Assembly: GCA_022447335.1 (NCBI GenBank)
Contig: JAKVCF010000010.1
Coordinates: forward strand, 1 to 30,645
From: Planctomycetota bacterium
Lineage (GTDB): Bacteria > Planctomycetota > UBA1135
Direction of reading: 5' to 3'
Length of the DNA stretch: 30,645 nt
Under the pieces are notes generated by a model, which saw nothing but the letters and a program-made list of their open reading frames with translations, ran no database searches and was not told where the DNA came from. Shown one piece after another: positions 1 to 8,142 of the stretch. The position numbers and the translations under genes were made by a program. Every line of letters begins with the position of its first letter. The first letter of the stretch is position 1.

Positions 1-2200
1 GTGCTTTGCCGGAGCCCTCTGGGGCATCAAAAGAAGCGTTGCCAGTCAGGTAGACAACATAAGGTCCGATAGCCGGGTCGCCTTCCCATTCGACGCGTTG
101 TGCGGAAGCTTTACGCTCTCCTTGTGTAAAGGTCACCGGGCCTTCGATAGTGCCGCCGTCCGCGCGGAGCTCGGCTCGGGCGCCTTCTACGCGCACCTCA
201 GGCTCTTTGTTATTGAGGCGCAAGCGTAAGTCCAACTCGCTACTGAGGCGTAGTTGCCCGCCCTGCTGGTGCTCAATTAAGCGCGCGTGAACATGTGCAA
301 CGGAGCCATCTTCTAACTGCGCAACCAGGGCGTCGTTATAGCCGTCACGTTCCACGCGGAAGTAGCCGTTCGGCCACCACTCCATACGCCTCGCTCCACC
401 TAGGCACGAGCCATCGAAACGAACGTCGCGGTCAAAGGTCCAGCGCCCATCCGCGTCGCGGACCACATGGTGCGCCGAAACGGTGACAAAGTCGCCGGCA
501 AGGCCAAGTAATGCGGCTGGCACGCGCACCCGCGGCCCCCCAGAAAGGCGGAGGGAACCAAAAGCCAAGGTAGCTGTTTCGGCATGAGCTACAACAGCAT
601 CGCCAGTTTCAAGTGGGAGTTCGATAGAACAGGGCGAGCCCTTCAGTACAAAGCGACTCTCGCGCAGACTCAAGGTTTCGCCAGCCCACGCAGCTTTGTC
701 TATTAGCCCACGCACGCCGCCGCGTGCGACCACAACTTGGCGGTCGACTGAATCGAGCCAACTGGAAAGGGAGGCCCCTTTAAAACTCCAGACTTGACCT
801 TCGAGCTCCCCCGAAAGCACGAACTCGGCTGGGATTTCGGCAGATTGGTCAGCGCTTACGCGCATGCGAGGCGCTTGCACGCGGCGAACCTCTGGGGCCG
901 AAGGGAAGCTAACGACCTTTGCTAGCCAGAGGTTTTCTTCTTCTCGTGAACTTTCAAGGTTATTTGCAAAGCTTAATCCCTGCGCGGCCGTCACTACTAA
1001 CTGGCCTTGCGCGAAGAGGTTCTCTTCGCCATCAACGCGTGCGCGGTCGGCGTGCACCGAGGCATGCATAGTGCGTGCGATAACGCGATCCCAGAGGTTG
1101 AGCGCGCCCGTTCCGGCGTCAAGGTGCGCGCCACCCTGCGCCGTGTTCCACCCGGCGGCTGATCCTAAGGAGTGTGCGAGGATTGGCCCATCGATCAGTA
1201 AGCCGAGGAGATCGCCAGATTTATCCCAGTCCACGGCGCTAGTTCCGCCAGATAGCGTTTGTGAAGCGCTCGACCAGAAGGTCCTACCTTCTCCATCAAG
1301 GTGACGAGGGGCCCAGCGGGCGCCGCTCCCGGCCGCATTTTCTTCTTCTTCGATACCGCCCTGTGCCGGAGTAAAGAGCGATAGTCTCAGCCCACTGGTT
1401 TCGAGTCGGCCCGGCAAGCCAGCCTCTTCTGGTAGCTCCACCCAGCACTGGTCGTAAGCGCGCATGATCAGGAGCGCTTCGGTTTTACTTAAAAGGCCAA
1501 GCTCGCCGCCGCCTTCCGGGGCGCCGCGCAACCTGCCGCCCTCGGGGAGGGCGAGCTCCCAGCTGAGGTGACCATCTAGTTCGCCGAAACAGACCGAGCT
1601 GGTTTCGGGAGTGAGGCGCAAGCCACGGCCACGAAAACGCAAGCTGGAAGAGCGCAAGATAAAGGGTCCAGGGCAGTAAACCTCATTGCTAATCGGGTCG
1701 AGCTCGGCGCTATCTGCTTCGAGGATGAAATCCTGTACACCTCCTAACCTTGGGAGAGCTACTACCGGCTGCTTAAAACGCCACGGCTGAGTGCGATCGA
1801 GTTCGCGTGAGCCATCGCGAGCAAGGCTCATTGGGACCCAAGCTTCTGGCGCATTGACCTGTACGCGCACCATGCCTCGCTGAGCCGTCTCCCCAAAGCT
1901 TCGGATCTCCGCTTCCCGTAAAACCATACCACCGTCATGCGGCCGCGGGTCAGTGCCAGCAAGGCTCATCTGGGGCACGCGCTGGACGCCTTCACCACTT
2001 TGCGTGCGCTCTTCGAGGTCGAGCAAAAAGCGGCCCTCCATGCCGAGCGAAATCTCGCCTAAGCCTCGCGTTGGCCACGGGAAGCCGTCAGGGCTTTCGC
2101 CCAAAGGCTTCGGCTCGCTAGGCAGGTTACGCAGCACGTCCACAACTAGGACAAGTACGATCAGCAGCAGAGCGAGGCGGCCGAAGAAGCGCGCGCTCAA
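1..2200 (-). CDS. Large LptC/OstA-like LPS export protein, partial
   Basis: An uninterrupted minus-strand frame starts at TTG 2200 and runs off the left edge, giving at least 733 residues. I translated it by hand and found no stop. The start lies 3 bp after the kdsC stop, with GGAGG about 10 bases upstream. Residues about 9-23 form a single membrane anchor (LALLLIVLVLVVDVL); the rest is predicted periplasmic. It has several stretches typical of OstA/LptA/LptC beta-jellyroll strands, for example around residues 155-190 (FILEADSAELDP), 370-415 (HADRARVDGEENLFAQGQLV) and 650-690 (VRVEGARAELRADGG). The order kdsD-kdsC-lptC is the known Kdo/LPS-transport order in proteobacteria. Ordinary LptC is about 190 residues, so this is several times longer and may combine LptC and LptA roles in carrying LPS across the periplasm. 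Function is inferred from context and repeat style; the C-terminus is not visible. Confidence 0.72.
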   Translation of the reverse strand, partial: MSARFFGRLALLLIVLVLVVDVLRNLPSEPKPLGESPDGFPWPTRGLGEISLGMEGRFLLDLEERTQSGEGVQRVPQMSLAGTDPRPHDGGMVLREAEIRSFGETAQRGMVRVQVNAPEAWVPMSLARDGSRELDRTQPWRFKQPVVALPRLGGVQDFILEADSAELDPISNEVYCPGPFILRSSSLRFRGRGLRLTPETSSVCFGELDGHLSWELALPEGGRLRGAPEGGGELGLLSKTEALLIMRAYDQCWVELPEEAGLPGRLETSGLRLSLFTPAQGGIEEEENAAGSGARWAPRHLDGEGRTFWSSASQTLSGGTSAVDWDKSGDLLGLLIDGPILAHSLGSAAGWNTAQGGAHLDAGTGALNLWDRVIARTMHASVHADRARVDGEENLFAQGQLVVTAAQGLSFANNLESSREEENLWLAKVVSFPSAPEVRRVQAPRMRVSADQSAEIPAEFVLSGELEGQVWSFKGASLSSWLDSVDRQVVVARGGVRGLIDKAAWAGETLSLRESRFVLKGSPCSIELPLETGDAVVAHAETATLAFGSLRLSGGPRVRVPAALLGLAGDFVTVSAHHVVRDADGRWTFDRDVRFDGSCLGGARRMEWWPNGYFRVERDGYNDALVAQLEDGSVAHVHARLIEHQQGGQLRLSSELDLRLRLNNKEPEVRVEGARAELRADGGTIEGPVTFTQGERKASAQRVEWEGDPAIGPYVVYLTGNASFDAPEGSGKA

Positions 2201-2203
2201 GGT

Positions 2204-2722
2204 CTAAGAGCCTCCGGGGGCGGCGCGCGCAGTCAGTAGGAAGTCGGCAAGTTCGCGCACAGCGCCGTGGCCGCCACCACGCTCTAGGACTAAGTCCGCG
2301 GCTTCCCGAATTCTGCTTACCGCGTTCGCAGGGGCAACGCGCAGCCCGGCAACTTTGAAGAGTGCCAGGTCTGGGAGGTCATCACCGAGCGCGGCTACCT
2401 GATGTGGCTGAAGGCCTCGCGCCTGCACGAGTGCTTGCGCAAGCTCGGCTTTGTCGGGAGAGCCTAAATGGATTTCCTGCAGGCCAAGGGAGCGCGCACG
2501 CTTTTCGACCGCGGGGACATTGCGACCACTAATCACTACGACTTCTATGCCGGCATGTTGCAGCTGCTTGATGCCATAGCCATCGTGCACATGGAAGCGT
2601 ACGACTTCGCTATCGGGTGATATCTGAATGCCACCATCGGTCCAACATCCATCAACATCGGAAAGGAGCAGTTGAATTTCCCCTGCTCGCTCGAGCAAGC
2701 TGCCGGAGTGCGGCACGCTCAT
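2204..2722 (-). CDS. kdsC: 3-deoxy-D-manno-octulosonate 8-phosphate phosphatase KdsC
   Basis: This 172-residue HAD-superfamily phosphatase removes phosphate from Kdo-8-phosphate to give free Kdo for the LPS inner core, in the cytoplasm. Motif I is DVDGCWTDGG with nucleophile D22 and acid/base D24; motif II is VISGR with S65; K91 is the probable motif III lysine; motif IV is GDDLPD (D114, D115, D118). The C-terminal GGHGAVRE tail is characteristic of KdsC and helps close the tetramer active site. The length is normal for the family (170-190 residues). The start ATG overlaps the kdsD stop by 4 bp (ATGA), indicating translational coupling, and the LptC-like gene follows after 3 bp. The two residues after DVDG are Cys-Trp where most KdsC proteins have Val/Ile-Leu, a mild variant that keeps all catalytic residues. 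Confidence 0.95.
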   Translation of the reverse strand: MSVPHSGSLLERAGEIQLLLSDVDGCWTDGGIQISPDSEVVRFHVHDGYGIKQLQHAGIEVVVISGRNVPAVEKRARSLGLQEIHLGSPDKAELAQALVQARGLQPHQVAALGDDLPDLALFKVAGLRVAPANAVSRIREAADLVLERGGGHGAVRELADFLLTARAAPGGS

Positions 2723-3699
2723 AGTCGCACCTCCAATAGATCTTGAACATCGACAAGGCCGACTACGCGGCCGTCGATATTGACGACGGGCATTTGATCG
2801 ACATGCGTGTCGCGGAAAGCTCGCAGGGCATCGCCGACTAGCTCTTCGGGGCGCAGCCGTTTTGGATTCGTAGCCATAAATGCGTCAATCGGTTCGCTCA
2901 CTGGGATCGACCCGTCTTCGGCCATGCGGCGCAGGTCGCCGTCGGTAAAGATGCCGCACAGTGCTTGGGTGTCATCCACGATCAAGGCGGCGCCCGGGCG
3001 GCCCGGGGTTTTGGACATGATAGCCAGGACATCAGTGACGCTACTGCCAGCCGCGACCAATGGAAGCTCATTGCCTTGCCGCATGATCTCGCTCACCCGC
3101 ATAAGCTGTTTGCCAAGCGAGCCTGCTGGGTGGAAGCGCGCAAATTCTTCGCGAGTGAAGTCGCGGCCTTCGAGCACTGCCATAGCCAGTGCATCGCCGA
3201 GGGCGAGCATGACAGTGGTGCTTACTGTTGGAGCGAGACCTAGCGGGCAGGCTTCGGGGGCCTGGCCGAGAGCCAGCACCAGGTCAGCGCTGTCGCCAAG
3301 AGGAGACTCGGGCGATTCACATAATGCGATAGTCGATGCTCCGATTGCGCGTATTGGGCTGAGTAGTTGCACAACCTCACGCGTTCCACCACTTTTGGAG
3401 AGTGCGATCACCACGTCTTCGGGGCGCACTCGACCTAAGTCACCGTGCAGCGCTTCGCCTGGATGAAGGAAAAGGCTAGGTGTACCGGTCGAAGCTAGGG
3501 TGGCGGAGAGCTTCTGGCCGATTAGGCCAGCTTTGCCCATGCCGGTCACGACCGCGCGGCCCGAGCATGCGAGCAGCATCTCGCAGGCCTTCAAAAAGGT
3601 GGAACCGTCGAGGACCTCGGCTAACAACCGAACAGCCTCGGCCTCGAGTGCGAGAACCTGCTTTCCGCGGTCCAAAGCGCGCTTGCCGTCAAATGCCAT
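2719..3699 (-). CDS. kdsD: D-arabinose 5-phosphate isomerase KdsD (SIS + 2 CBS)
   Basis: This 326-residue protein interconverts D-ribulose 5-phosphate and D-arabinose 5-phosphate, the first step of Kdo synthesis. The SIS sugar-isomerase domain covers roughly residues 35-175 and contains VVTGMGKAGLIGQKLSATLAS, then FLHPGEALHGDLG and ALSKSGGTREVV, all matching the KdsD/GutQ pattern. Two CBS domains follow (about 205-265 and 270-326, the latter with HVDQMPVV and VGLVDVQDLL). Length and architecture match the E. coli enzyme (328 residues). It is first in a three-gene minus-strand operon with kdsC (4-bp overlap) and the LptC/OstA-like gene. Its start faces the M50 protease gene across a 79-bp divergent spacer (3700-3778) that should hold promoters for both directions; I see no clear consensus boxes there. 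Confidence 0.96.
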   Translation of the reverse strand: MAFDGKRALDRGKQVLALEAEAVRLLAEVLDGSTFLKACEMLLACSGRAVVTGMGKAGLIGQKLSATLASTGTPSLFLHPGEALHGDLGRVRPEDVVIALSKSGGTREVVQLLSPIRAIGASTIALCESPESPLGDSADLVLALGQAPEACPLGLAPTVSTTVMLALGDALAMAVLEGRDFTREEFARFHPAGSLGKQLMRVSEIMRQGNELPLVAAGSSVTDVLAIMSKTPGRPGAALIVDDTQALCGIFTDGDLRRMAEDGSIPVSEPIDAFMATNPKRLRPEELVGDALRAFRDTHVDQMPVVNIDGRVVGLVDVQDLLEVRL

Positions 3700-3778
3700 G
3701 GGCTTCCGTACCGCTGGGAGGCGGCATCGAAGAGACTATTGTAGGCTGCGCGCTTGTGGGCGGCAGCCCGTGCATGGA

Positions 3779-4462
3779 ATGGAGACCTTTGTCCTGATTG
3801 GAGTGATTGTGATTGTGATCGTGTCGATCACGACCCACGAGGTGGCCCACGGGTGGGTGGCCTACTTATGTGGCGACCACACCGCCAAGTCCTTGGGGCG
3901 GCTGACCTTGAATCCGGTGCCACACATCGACCCCTTCATGACGATCGGCTTGCCACTTATCTTGGTTTTGAGTGGCGCGCCCATGATTGGAGGCGCGAAG
4001 CCCGTTCCAGTCAACCCAATGCTTTTGGGGAAGCCGCGCCGGGATATGGCCTTTGTGGCTGCGGCGGGGCCCATCAGCAATCTCCTGATTGCCTTTGTTC
4101 TGGTAGGTATTTTGGCGGCCTTCCTGAAATCGGGGTATTGGCCGAAGGACTCTCTGGGGGCCCAAGTGCTTGCACTTGGCGCTTACTGGAATATTTTCTT
4201 GGGCTTCCTCAATCTCGCCCCCATTCCGCCCTTGGACGGCAGCAAGATCGTGGCATCTTTTCTACGAGGGGAGGCTGAGGTCTTCTGGTGGAAGCTGCAG
4301 CGCATTGGCTTGTTTGTGTTACTCGGGATTTTCTTCTTCGCCCCAGAGGTCCTGTATTTCTTCGTTCTTACTCCTGGCAGCGAGGTCGCCTACTGGATGG
4401 GCGATTTGTTCGGGATCCGGAACGAGCTGGTCCAGGCAGTCAACCTAGGCTTTGGCAGCTAG
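3779..4462 (+). CDS. Site-2 protease family (M50) membrane metalloprotease
   Basis: This is a 227-residue polytopic membrane zinc protease. The HExxH motif is HEVAH at residues 20-24, embedded in the first membrane helix, and the third zinc ligand is D153 in NLAPIPPLDGS, the conserved N-x-x-P-x-P-x-LDG motif. GGAKPVPVNP (71-80) is also typical of the small group III S2P proteins. About five hydrophobic segments are visible. An open frame extends upstream to 3500 but that part lies inside kdsD on the other strand; ATG 3779 places the HExxH in the usual near-N-terminal position, so I use it. No PDZ domain is present, so this is not RseP. Substrate is unknown; in other bacteria this small type is often next to scpA or trpS, as here, probably a conserved neighbourhood without known functional link. 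Confidence 0.92.
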   Translation: METFVLIGVIVIVIVSITTHEVAHGWVAYLCGDHTAKSLGRLTLNPVPHIDPFMTIGLPLILVLSGAPMIGGAKPVPVNPMLLGKPRRDMAFVAAAGPISNLLIAFVLVGILAAFLKSGYWPKDSLGAQVLALGAYWNIFLGFLNLAPIPPLDGSKIVASFLRGEAEVFWWKLQRIGLFVLLGIFFFAPEVLYFFVLTPGSEVAYWMGDLFGIRNELVQAVNLGFGS

Positions 4463-4486
4463 GGATCCGGCCGACCTCTTTGTAAG

Positions 4487-5455
4487 ATGCCTGAAGAGCC
4501 ACCTCGGCCATCGCGATCGATGATAGAACCCGTCCACCCGGAAGAACTCCCGCCTGCACGGGTGCCGGGCCAAGTAGGGGCAACTGCTCCCGAGGCTGAG
4601 ATCGATCGCGACCTTAGTTACACGGTGCATCTGGACCGGGTTTTCCACGGCCCGCTTGACCTACTGCTGCAGCTCGTGCGCGAGAAGGAGCTCGAGATCC
4701 ACGTGGTTTCGCTTGCCGAGGTTTGCGACGGCTTTTGTCACCACATTCGCTCGATGCCGGAAATCCCGGTTGACGAGGCGGCGGACTATTTAGTTGTTGC
4801 AGCAACTTTGCTGGCGATTAAGTCCAAAAGCCTGTTGCCCAGCGAAGAAGTCGACCTCGACGAAGCCCCTTTTGACCCAGGTGAAGAGCTGGTCCAGCAG
4901 CTCTTGGCTTACAAGGAGCTCCGCCAGGCGTCGGACCAGCTCGCCGACCGCTGGGAAGCGCGCAAGCGTCTACTTCCTGCCGGGGGCAGATGGCTGGGCC
5001 GCTACGAGGCCGAAGAGGGTGAGGAGGAAGATGAGTGGGACATCGGGGATCTTTCAATTTGGGACCTACTTAAGATCACCACTCGTCTCGATGAGGAGAC
5101 AGGCTTCTTGCGTCCCCACCAAATCCGACCTGCAGGCCGTCCACTTAGGGCCTACGTGCAAGAGGTTTGGGAGAAGTTGCAAGACATCCGCGAAACATCT
5201 CTTCTCACTTTGCTCCGCGAGGGCAATCGCGGCCGAGCCGACGCGGCCTACTACCTGGTTGCATTACTTGAACTAGCCAAGCAGCAGCAGGTCGATTTGA
5301 AACAGTGCGACTTTTTCGATGATATCCAGGTGCACCGCAGCGAAGGTAATGAGCTGTTCAATCTAGATGCCATCGACGAGCAGTTCGATGAAGATCCTTC
5401 GGCTGGAGAGGCCGAAGTCGGCGAGCTGCTGCAAGACGAATCATCCTCAGCTTAA
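4487..5455 (+). CDS. scpA: Segregation and condensation protein A (kleisin ScpA)
   Basis: This 322-residue kleisin bridges the Smc heads in the Smc-ScpAB condensin, which compacts and separates new chromosomes. The N-terminal SMC-binding region contains FHGPLDLLLQLVREKELEIH (residues about 53-72) followed by EAADYLVVAATLLAIKSKSLLP, both diagnostic. The C-terminal winged helix includes ETSLLTLLREG and DLKQCDFFDDIQV. Acidic low-complexity segments occur mid-protein (EEGEEEDEWD) and at the C-terminus. The first 45 residues are proline-rich and not conserved in the family, so the start could lie further in, for example at Met12. It follows the M50 protease gene by 24 bp and precedes thioredoxin by 18 bp, so the genes are probably cotranscribed. 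The partner gene scpB, often adjacent, is not in the window. Confidence 0.95.
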   Translation: MPEEPPRPSRSMIEPVHPEELPPARVPGQVGATAPEAEIDRDLSYTVHLDRVFHGPLDLLLQLVREKELEIHVVSLAEVCDGFCHHIRSMPEIPVDEAADYLVVAATLLAIKSKSLLPSEEVDLDEAPFDPGEELVQQLLAYKELRQASDQLADRWEARKRLLPAGGRWLGRYEAEEGEEEDEWDIGDLSIWDLLKITTRLDEETGFLRPHQIRPAGRPLRAYVQEVWEKLQDIRETSLLTLLREGNRGRADAAYYLVALLELAKQQQVDLKQCDFFDDIQVHRSEGNELFNLDAIDEQFDEDPSAGEAEVGELLQDESSSA

Positions 5456-5473
5456 ACAGGAAATAAAAGAACG

Positions 5474-5797
5474 ATGTCGAACGCTCAAGACGTCACAGAC
5501 GAGAACTTCCAAAGTGAAGTGATCGAGAATGACATGCCCGTGCTTGTTGATTTTTGGGCCCCGTGGTGCGGCCCTTGCCGCGCGATGGCTCCAGCAATCG
5601 ACGCGATTGCCGAAGAGATGTCCGGCAAGCTTAAGGTGGTGAAGGTCAACACGCAGGACTCGCCAACTACGCCATCAAGTCTTGGCATCATGGCCATCCC
5701 GACGATGGTTGTGTTCAAAGCTGGACAGGAAGTTGGCCGCAACACCGGCATGATGTCGGTAGACGATTTGCGCGGCTTAGTCGAGCCGCACGTTTAA
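5474..5797 (+). CDS. trxA: Thioredoxin
   Basis: This 107-residue protein is a complete thioredoxin, a cytoplasmic disulfide reductase. The active site WAPWCGPC has redox cysteines C32 and C35, and the cis-proline loop is MAIPT. VDFWAPWCGPCR and the KVNTQDSP strand match canonical Trx; the usual buried Asp is replaced in part by the local VDFW pattern, which still supplies D26. AGGAA lies about 12 bases before ATG 5474, a good ribosome site. There is no signal peptide, so it acts in the cytoplasm. It is 13 bp upstream of fmt and 18 bp downstream of scpA in the same direction. A minor oddity is the NTQDSPTTPSSLGI segment, where classical Trx has N-x-D-x-NP-x-x-A; this is within family variation. 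Confidence 0.95.
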   Translation: MSNAQDVTDENFQSEVIENDMPVLVDFWAPWCGPCRAMAPAIDAIAEEMSGKLKVVKVNTQDSPTTPSSLGIMAIPTMVVFKAGQEVGRNTGMMSVDDLRGLVEPHV

Positions 5798-5810
5798 GGC
5801 AACGCGCCCT

Positions 5811-6761
5811 TTGCGCACCATCTTCTTTGGTTCGCCGCCCTTTGCGGTGCCCTCTTTTCTTTCCTTGGTAGAAGGGGGGCTCACTCCTTGTGGGCTGGTT
5901 ACACCCCCCCCGCGTCGGGGGGGGCGTGGCCGCAAAGGGGTTGGTAACGAGCTAGTCGCCATTGCTGAGGCATACGGCGTCCCCGTGTTGCGCCCGGAGC
6001 GAGCCGATAGCCCCGAGTTCCTTGCAGCCGCGGCTTCTTTGCGGCCCGACCTAGGGGTCGTAGTGGCTTATGGCGAGATTCTGCAGAAGCCACTGCTGGA
6101 CATGCCTCGCGAAGGTTTCATCAATTTACACGGTTCACTTCTGCCGCGGTGGCGCGGCGCATCTCCGGTGCAGGCTGCGATTCTTGCTGGCGATGAGGTC
6201 AGCGGGGTCAGCGTGCAGCGGGTAGTCGAGGCCTTAGACGCAGGCGCAGTGCTCGCGGAGCGAGAGGTCGCATTAAGTCCAGTTGAGCGCGGAGATGAGC
6301 TGTTTGTGCGATTGAGCGAGGTAGGCGCAGATTGTTTGGTGGCATTCATGCATTCGGTGGGTGAGGGCCCTTTGCCCGCCGGGCAGGAGCAAGACGAAGA
6401 CCATGTCACTCATTGCCGCAAGATCTTCCGGTCAGAGGGCATTGTGGATTGGGCAAGTAGTGCGGTTGAGATCGATCGATTAGTGAGAGCGATGTACGGT
6501 TGGCCGTGGGCGCAGGCTATTTTGCCTAGCGGAGTGCACGTAAGACTTCTTGAAGGCCAGCCGGCGGGCAACTTTTCGACGGAGGCAGCACATGGCACGG
6601 TGGTGGACACCATGGGGGGCTTATTTGTGGCTGCTGGCGAAGGGGTCTACCGAATCGATCGATTGCAGCGCACCGGCAAGGCGGCACTGGCAAGCGACGA
6701 GTTTCTACGGGGCACGCCTGTTGAAGTGGGCGCGCGCATGAAATTTGAGGGGCGACCATGA
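5811..6761 (+). CDS. fmt: Methionyl-tRNA formyltransferase
   Basis: This 316-residue enzyme transfers the formyl group of 10-formyl-tetrahydrofolate to methionyl-initiator-tRNA. The start is TTG 5811 (MRTIFFGSPPFAVPSF is the standard N-terminus). The catalytic triad is visible as N105 and H107 in INLHGSLLPRWRGASPVQ and D143 in EALDAGAV. The C-terminal OB-like tRNA-binding domain covers about residues 205-310 (KIFRSEGIVDW and RAMYGWPWA). The loop that in E. coli reads TQPDRPAGRG is here TPPPRRGGRGRK and is encoded by a C8/G8 inverted repeat at 5904-5924. The stop overlaps the rsmB start by 4 bp, the fmt-rsmB pairing seen in many bacteria. Peptide deformylase, often next to fmt, is not in the window. 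Confidence 0.96.
   Translation: MRTIFFGSPPFAVPSFLSLVEGGLTPCGLVTPPPRRGGRGRKGVGNELVAIAEAYGVPVLRPERADSPEFLAAAASLRPDLGVVVAYGEILQKPLLDMPREGFINLHGSLLPRWRGASPVQAAILAGDEVSGVSVQRVVEALDAGAVLAEREVALSPVERGDELFVRLSEVGADCLVAFMHSVGEGPLPAGQEQDEDHVTHCRKIFRSEGIVDWASSAVEIDRLVRAMYGWPWAQAILPSGVHVRLLEGQPAGNFSTEAAHGTVVDTMGGLFVAAGEGVYRIDRLQRTGKAALASDEFLRGTPVEVGARMKFEGRP
5904..5924. repeat. C8-GCGTC-G8 hairpin inside fmt
   Basis: Eight cytosines (5904-5911), a five-base loop and eight guanines (5917-5924) form a perfect all-GC inverted repeat within the coding sequence of fmt, at codons about 31-38. Homopolymers of this length are rare in the rest of the window, apart from a C8 at 26470-26477. It can be read as an incidental product of proline, arginine and glycine codons, or as a slippage-prone site. 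Confidence 0.85.
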
Positions 6762-8128
6762 CCGACCGCGGTGATCGCAAGCCCGACCTTCGCCGAGTGG
6801 TTATGGAGTTGCTGCTCGATAGTCGTGATTATCCAACGCGGCGCTTCGGCGCAGCTGTGCGGGCGGCGGAGCTCGGGCCGCTCGACCGTTCGCTTGCTCG
6901 CCAGCTTTTAGGCGGGGTCCTCCGGCGCGCTGTGCAGCTCGATGCAATATACGAGCCTTATTGCAAGAAGCGCGTCACTGACGATGCGGCGCGGTGGGCA
7001 TTGCGGCTCGGGACGCTTCAACTTTTCTTTCTCTCGCAGGTCCCCGAGCACGCAGCAGTGCATGCCACCATTCAGGCGGCCCGGCCATTTCTCCGAGAGC
7101 GCACAGGGTTCGCTCATGCGGTGCTGCGCAGCTTGCAGCGCAAGTCCAAACAGGAAACTCCTTTCTCAACGGAGTTTTCAAGGCGGCGGCTCACGGTAGG
7201 GCGGCGTTCGTGGTGGTTCGATCGTTCGCTATTCGCCGACCCAAAGAAGTTCCCAATCGATTATCACTCACAGCAGCAGTCCTTCCCGGTTGGCTTAGTC
7301 CGCCGCTGGTTTGATGAACTTGGAGAAGATGCCGCGCTTATGCGGATGCAGGCGCTCGGCGAGGCCCCACCCGTATGGCTGCGCGTGCATACGGCGCGCG
7401 TCACACGGAGTGAAGCTCTGGCGGCCTTGCGGGAAGCGAATGTTGAGGTTGAGGAGGCCGACCACCCTCGTTTTTTGCTCATGCGCAGGGCTGGCATCGA
7501 GTTGGCAGCGCTTCCGGGCTACGCCGAAGGGCATTGGGCAGTACAAGACATCACTTCTTTTGAAGCCGTTGAAATGGCCCAACCAAAGGCGGGGGAGAGG
7601 GTGCTCGATCTTTGTGCTGCCCCCGGCGGCAAATCTTTCGCCGTTGCCGAGCTCACTGAGGGCAAAGCCGACATTTTGGCCTGCGACATAGACTCGGGCC
7701 GCCTTGCGCGCCTTTCGCCGGAAGCCGACCGACTTGGGCACACTATTTCTGTCGAAGTTGGCGAGCCCTATCAGTGCCCGGCGCGCCCAGTCGATTTGCT
7801 CATCCTTGATGTGCCCTGTACCAACACCGGAGTTCTGCATAAGCGCCCCGAGGCCCGAGCGCGGTTTCACAAAGACGAATTGCACCGCGCTACTACGGTG
7901 CAGAACTTAATTCGCAAGGCGGTGCAGAAAGCTTATCTCAGCCCCGAGGGGCAGCGCCCTCGTGTACTGTGGACGACCTGCTCGCTCGAGCCCGAAGAGA
8001 ATGAAGAAATGGCGGCGCGAATAGCTAAACACGCGCAATACCGCATTGTCGAAGAGCGGCGCTTCGAGCCAGACGGCCTTCGCGCGGGCGGATATGCAGC
8101 TATCCTAGGCCCTGAGCCCGTTGAATAG
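6758..8128 (+). CDS. rsmB: 16S rRNA m5C967-type methyltransferase RsmB
   Basis: This 456-residue protein methylates a cytosine C5 in 16S rRNA (C967 in E. coli) using S-adenosylmethionine. The N-terminal NusB-like RNA-binding domain spans about residues 8-145 (DRSLARQLLGGVLRRAVQLD and ALRLGTLQLFFL). The Rossmann domain carries the SAM motif LDLCAAPGGKS (284-293), motif IV LDVPCTNTGVLHKRP with C354, and motif VI TTCSLEPEENE with C408, the pair of cysteines used by RNA m5C methyltransferases. Length is normal (E. coli 429). Its start overlaps fmt by 4 bp. A segment between the two domains (about 130-175) is rich in Arg, Phe and Trp and looks lineage-specific. Confidence 0.95.
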   Translation: MTDRGDRKPDLRRVVMELLLDSRDYPTRRFGAAVRAAELGPLDRSLARQLLGGVLRRAVQLDAIYEPYCKKRVTDDAARWALRLGTLQLFFLSQVPEHAAVHATIQAARPFLRERTGFAHAVLRSLQRKSKQETPFSTEFSRRRLTVGRRSWWFDRSLFADPKKFPIDYHSQQQSFPVGLVRRWFDELGEDAALMRMQALGEAPPVWLRVHTARVTRSEALAALREANVEVEEADHPRFLLMRRAGIELAALPGYAEGHWAVQDITSFEAVEMAQPKAGERVLDLCAAPGGKSFAVAELTEGKADILACDIDSGRLARLSPEADRLGHTISVEVGEPYQCPARPVDLLILDVPCTNTGVLHKRPEARARFHKDELHRATTVQNLIRKAVQKAYLSPEGQRPRVLWTTCSLEPEENEEMAARIAKHAQYRIVEERRFEPDGLRAGGYAAILGPEPVE

Positions 8129-8142
8129 AGGCGTCCACTGAT

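Noticed and set aside
1..2200. Apparent gene-poor left end with only short frames
   Set aside because: Hand translation of the minus strand shows one continuous frame without stops; the gene is simply cut by the window edge, so this is not a pseudogene or non-coding region.
2807..3466. 219-residue plus-strand open frame inside kdsD
   Set aside because: Antisense to the SIS and CBS domains of KdsD; composition is Ser/Arg/Ala-rich as expected of a shadow frame.
7295..7885. 196-residue minus-strand open frame inside rsmB
   Set aside because: It is antisense to conserved motifs of RsmB and has no recognisable motif of its own; a product of GC-rich codon usage.
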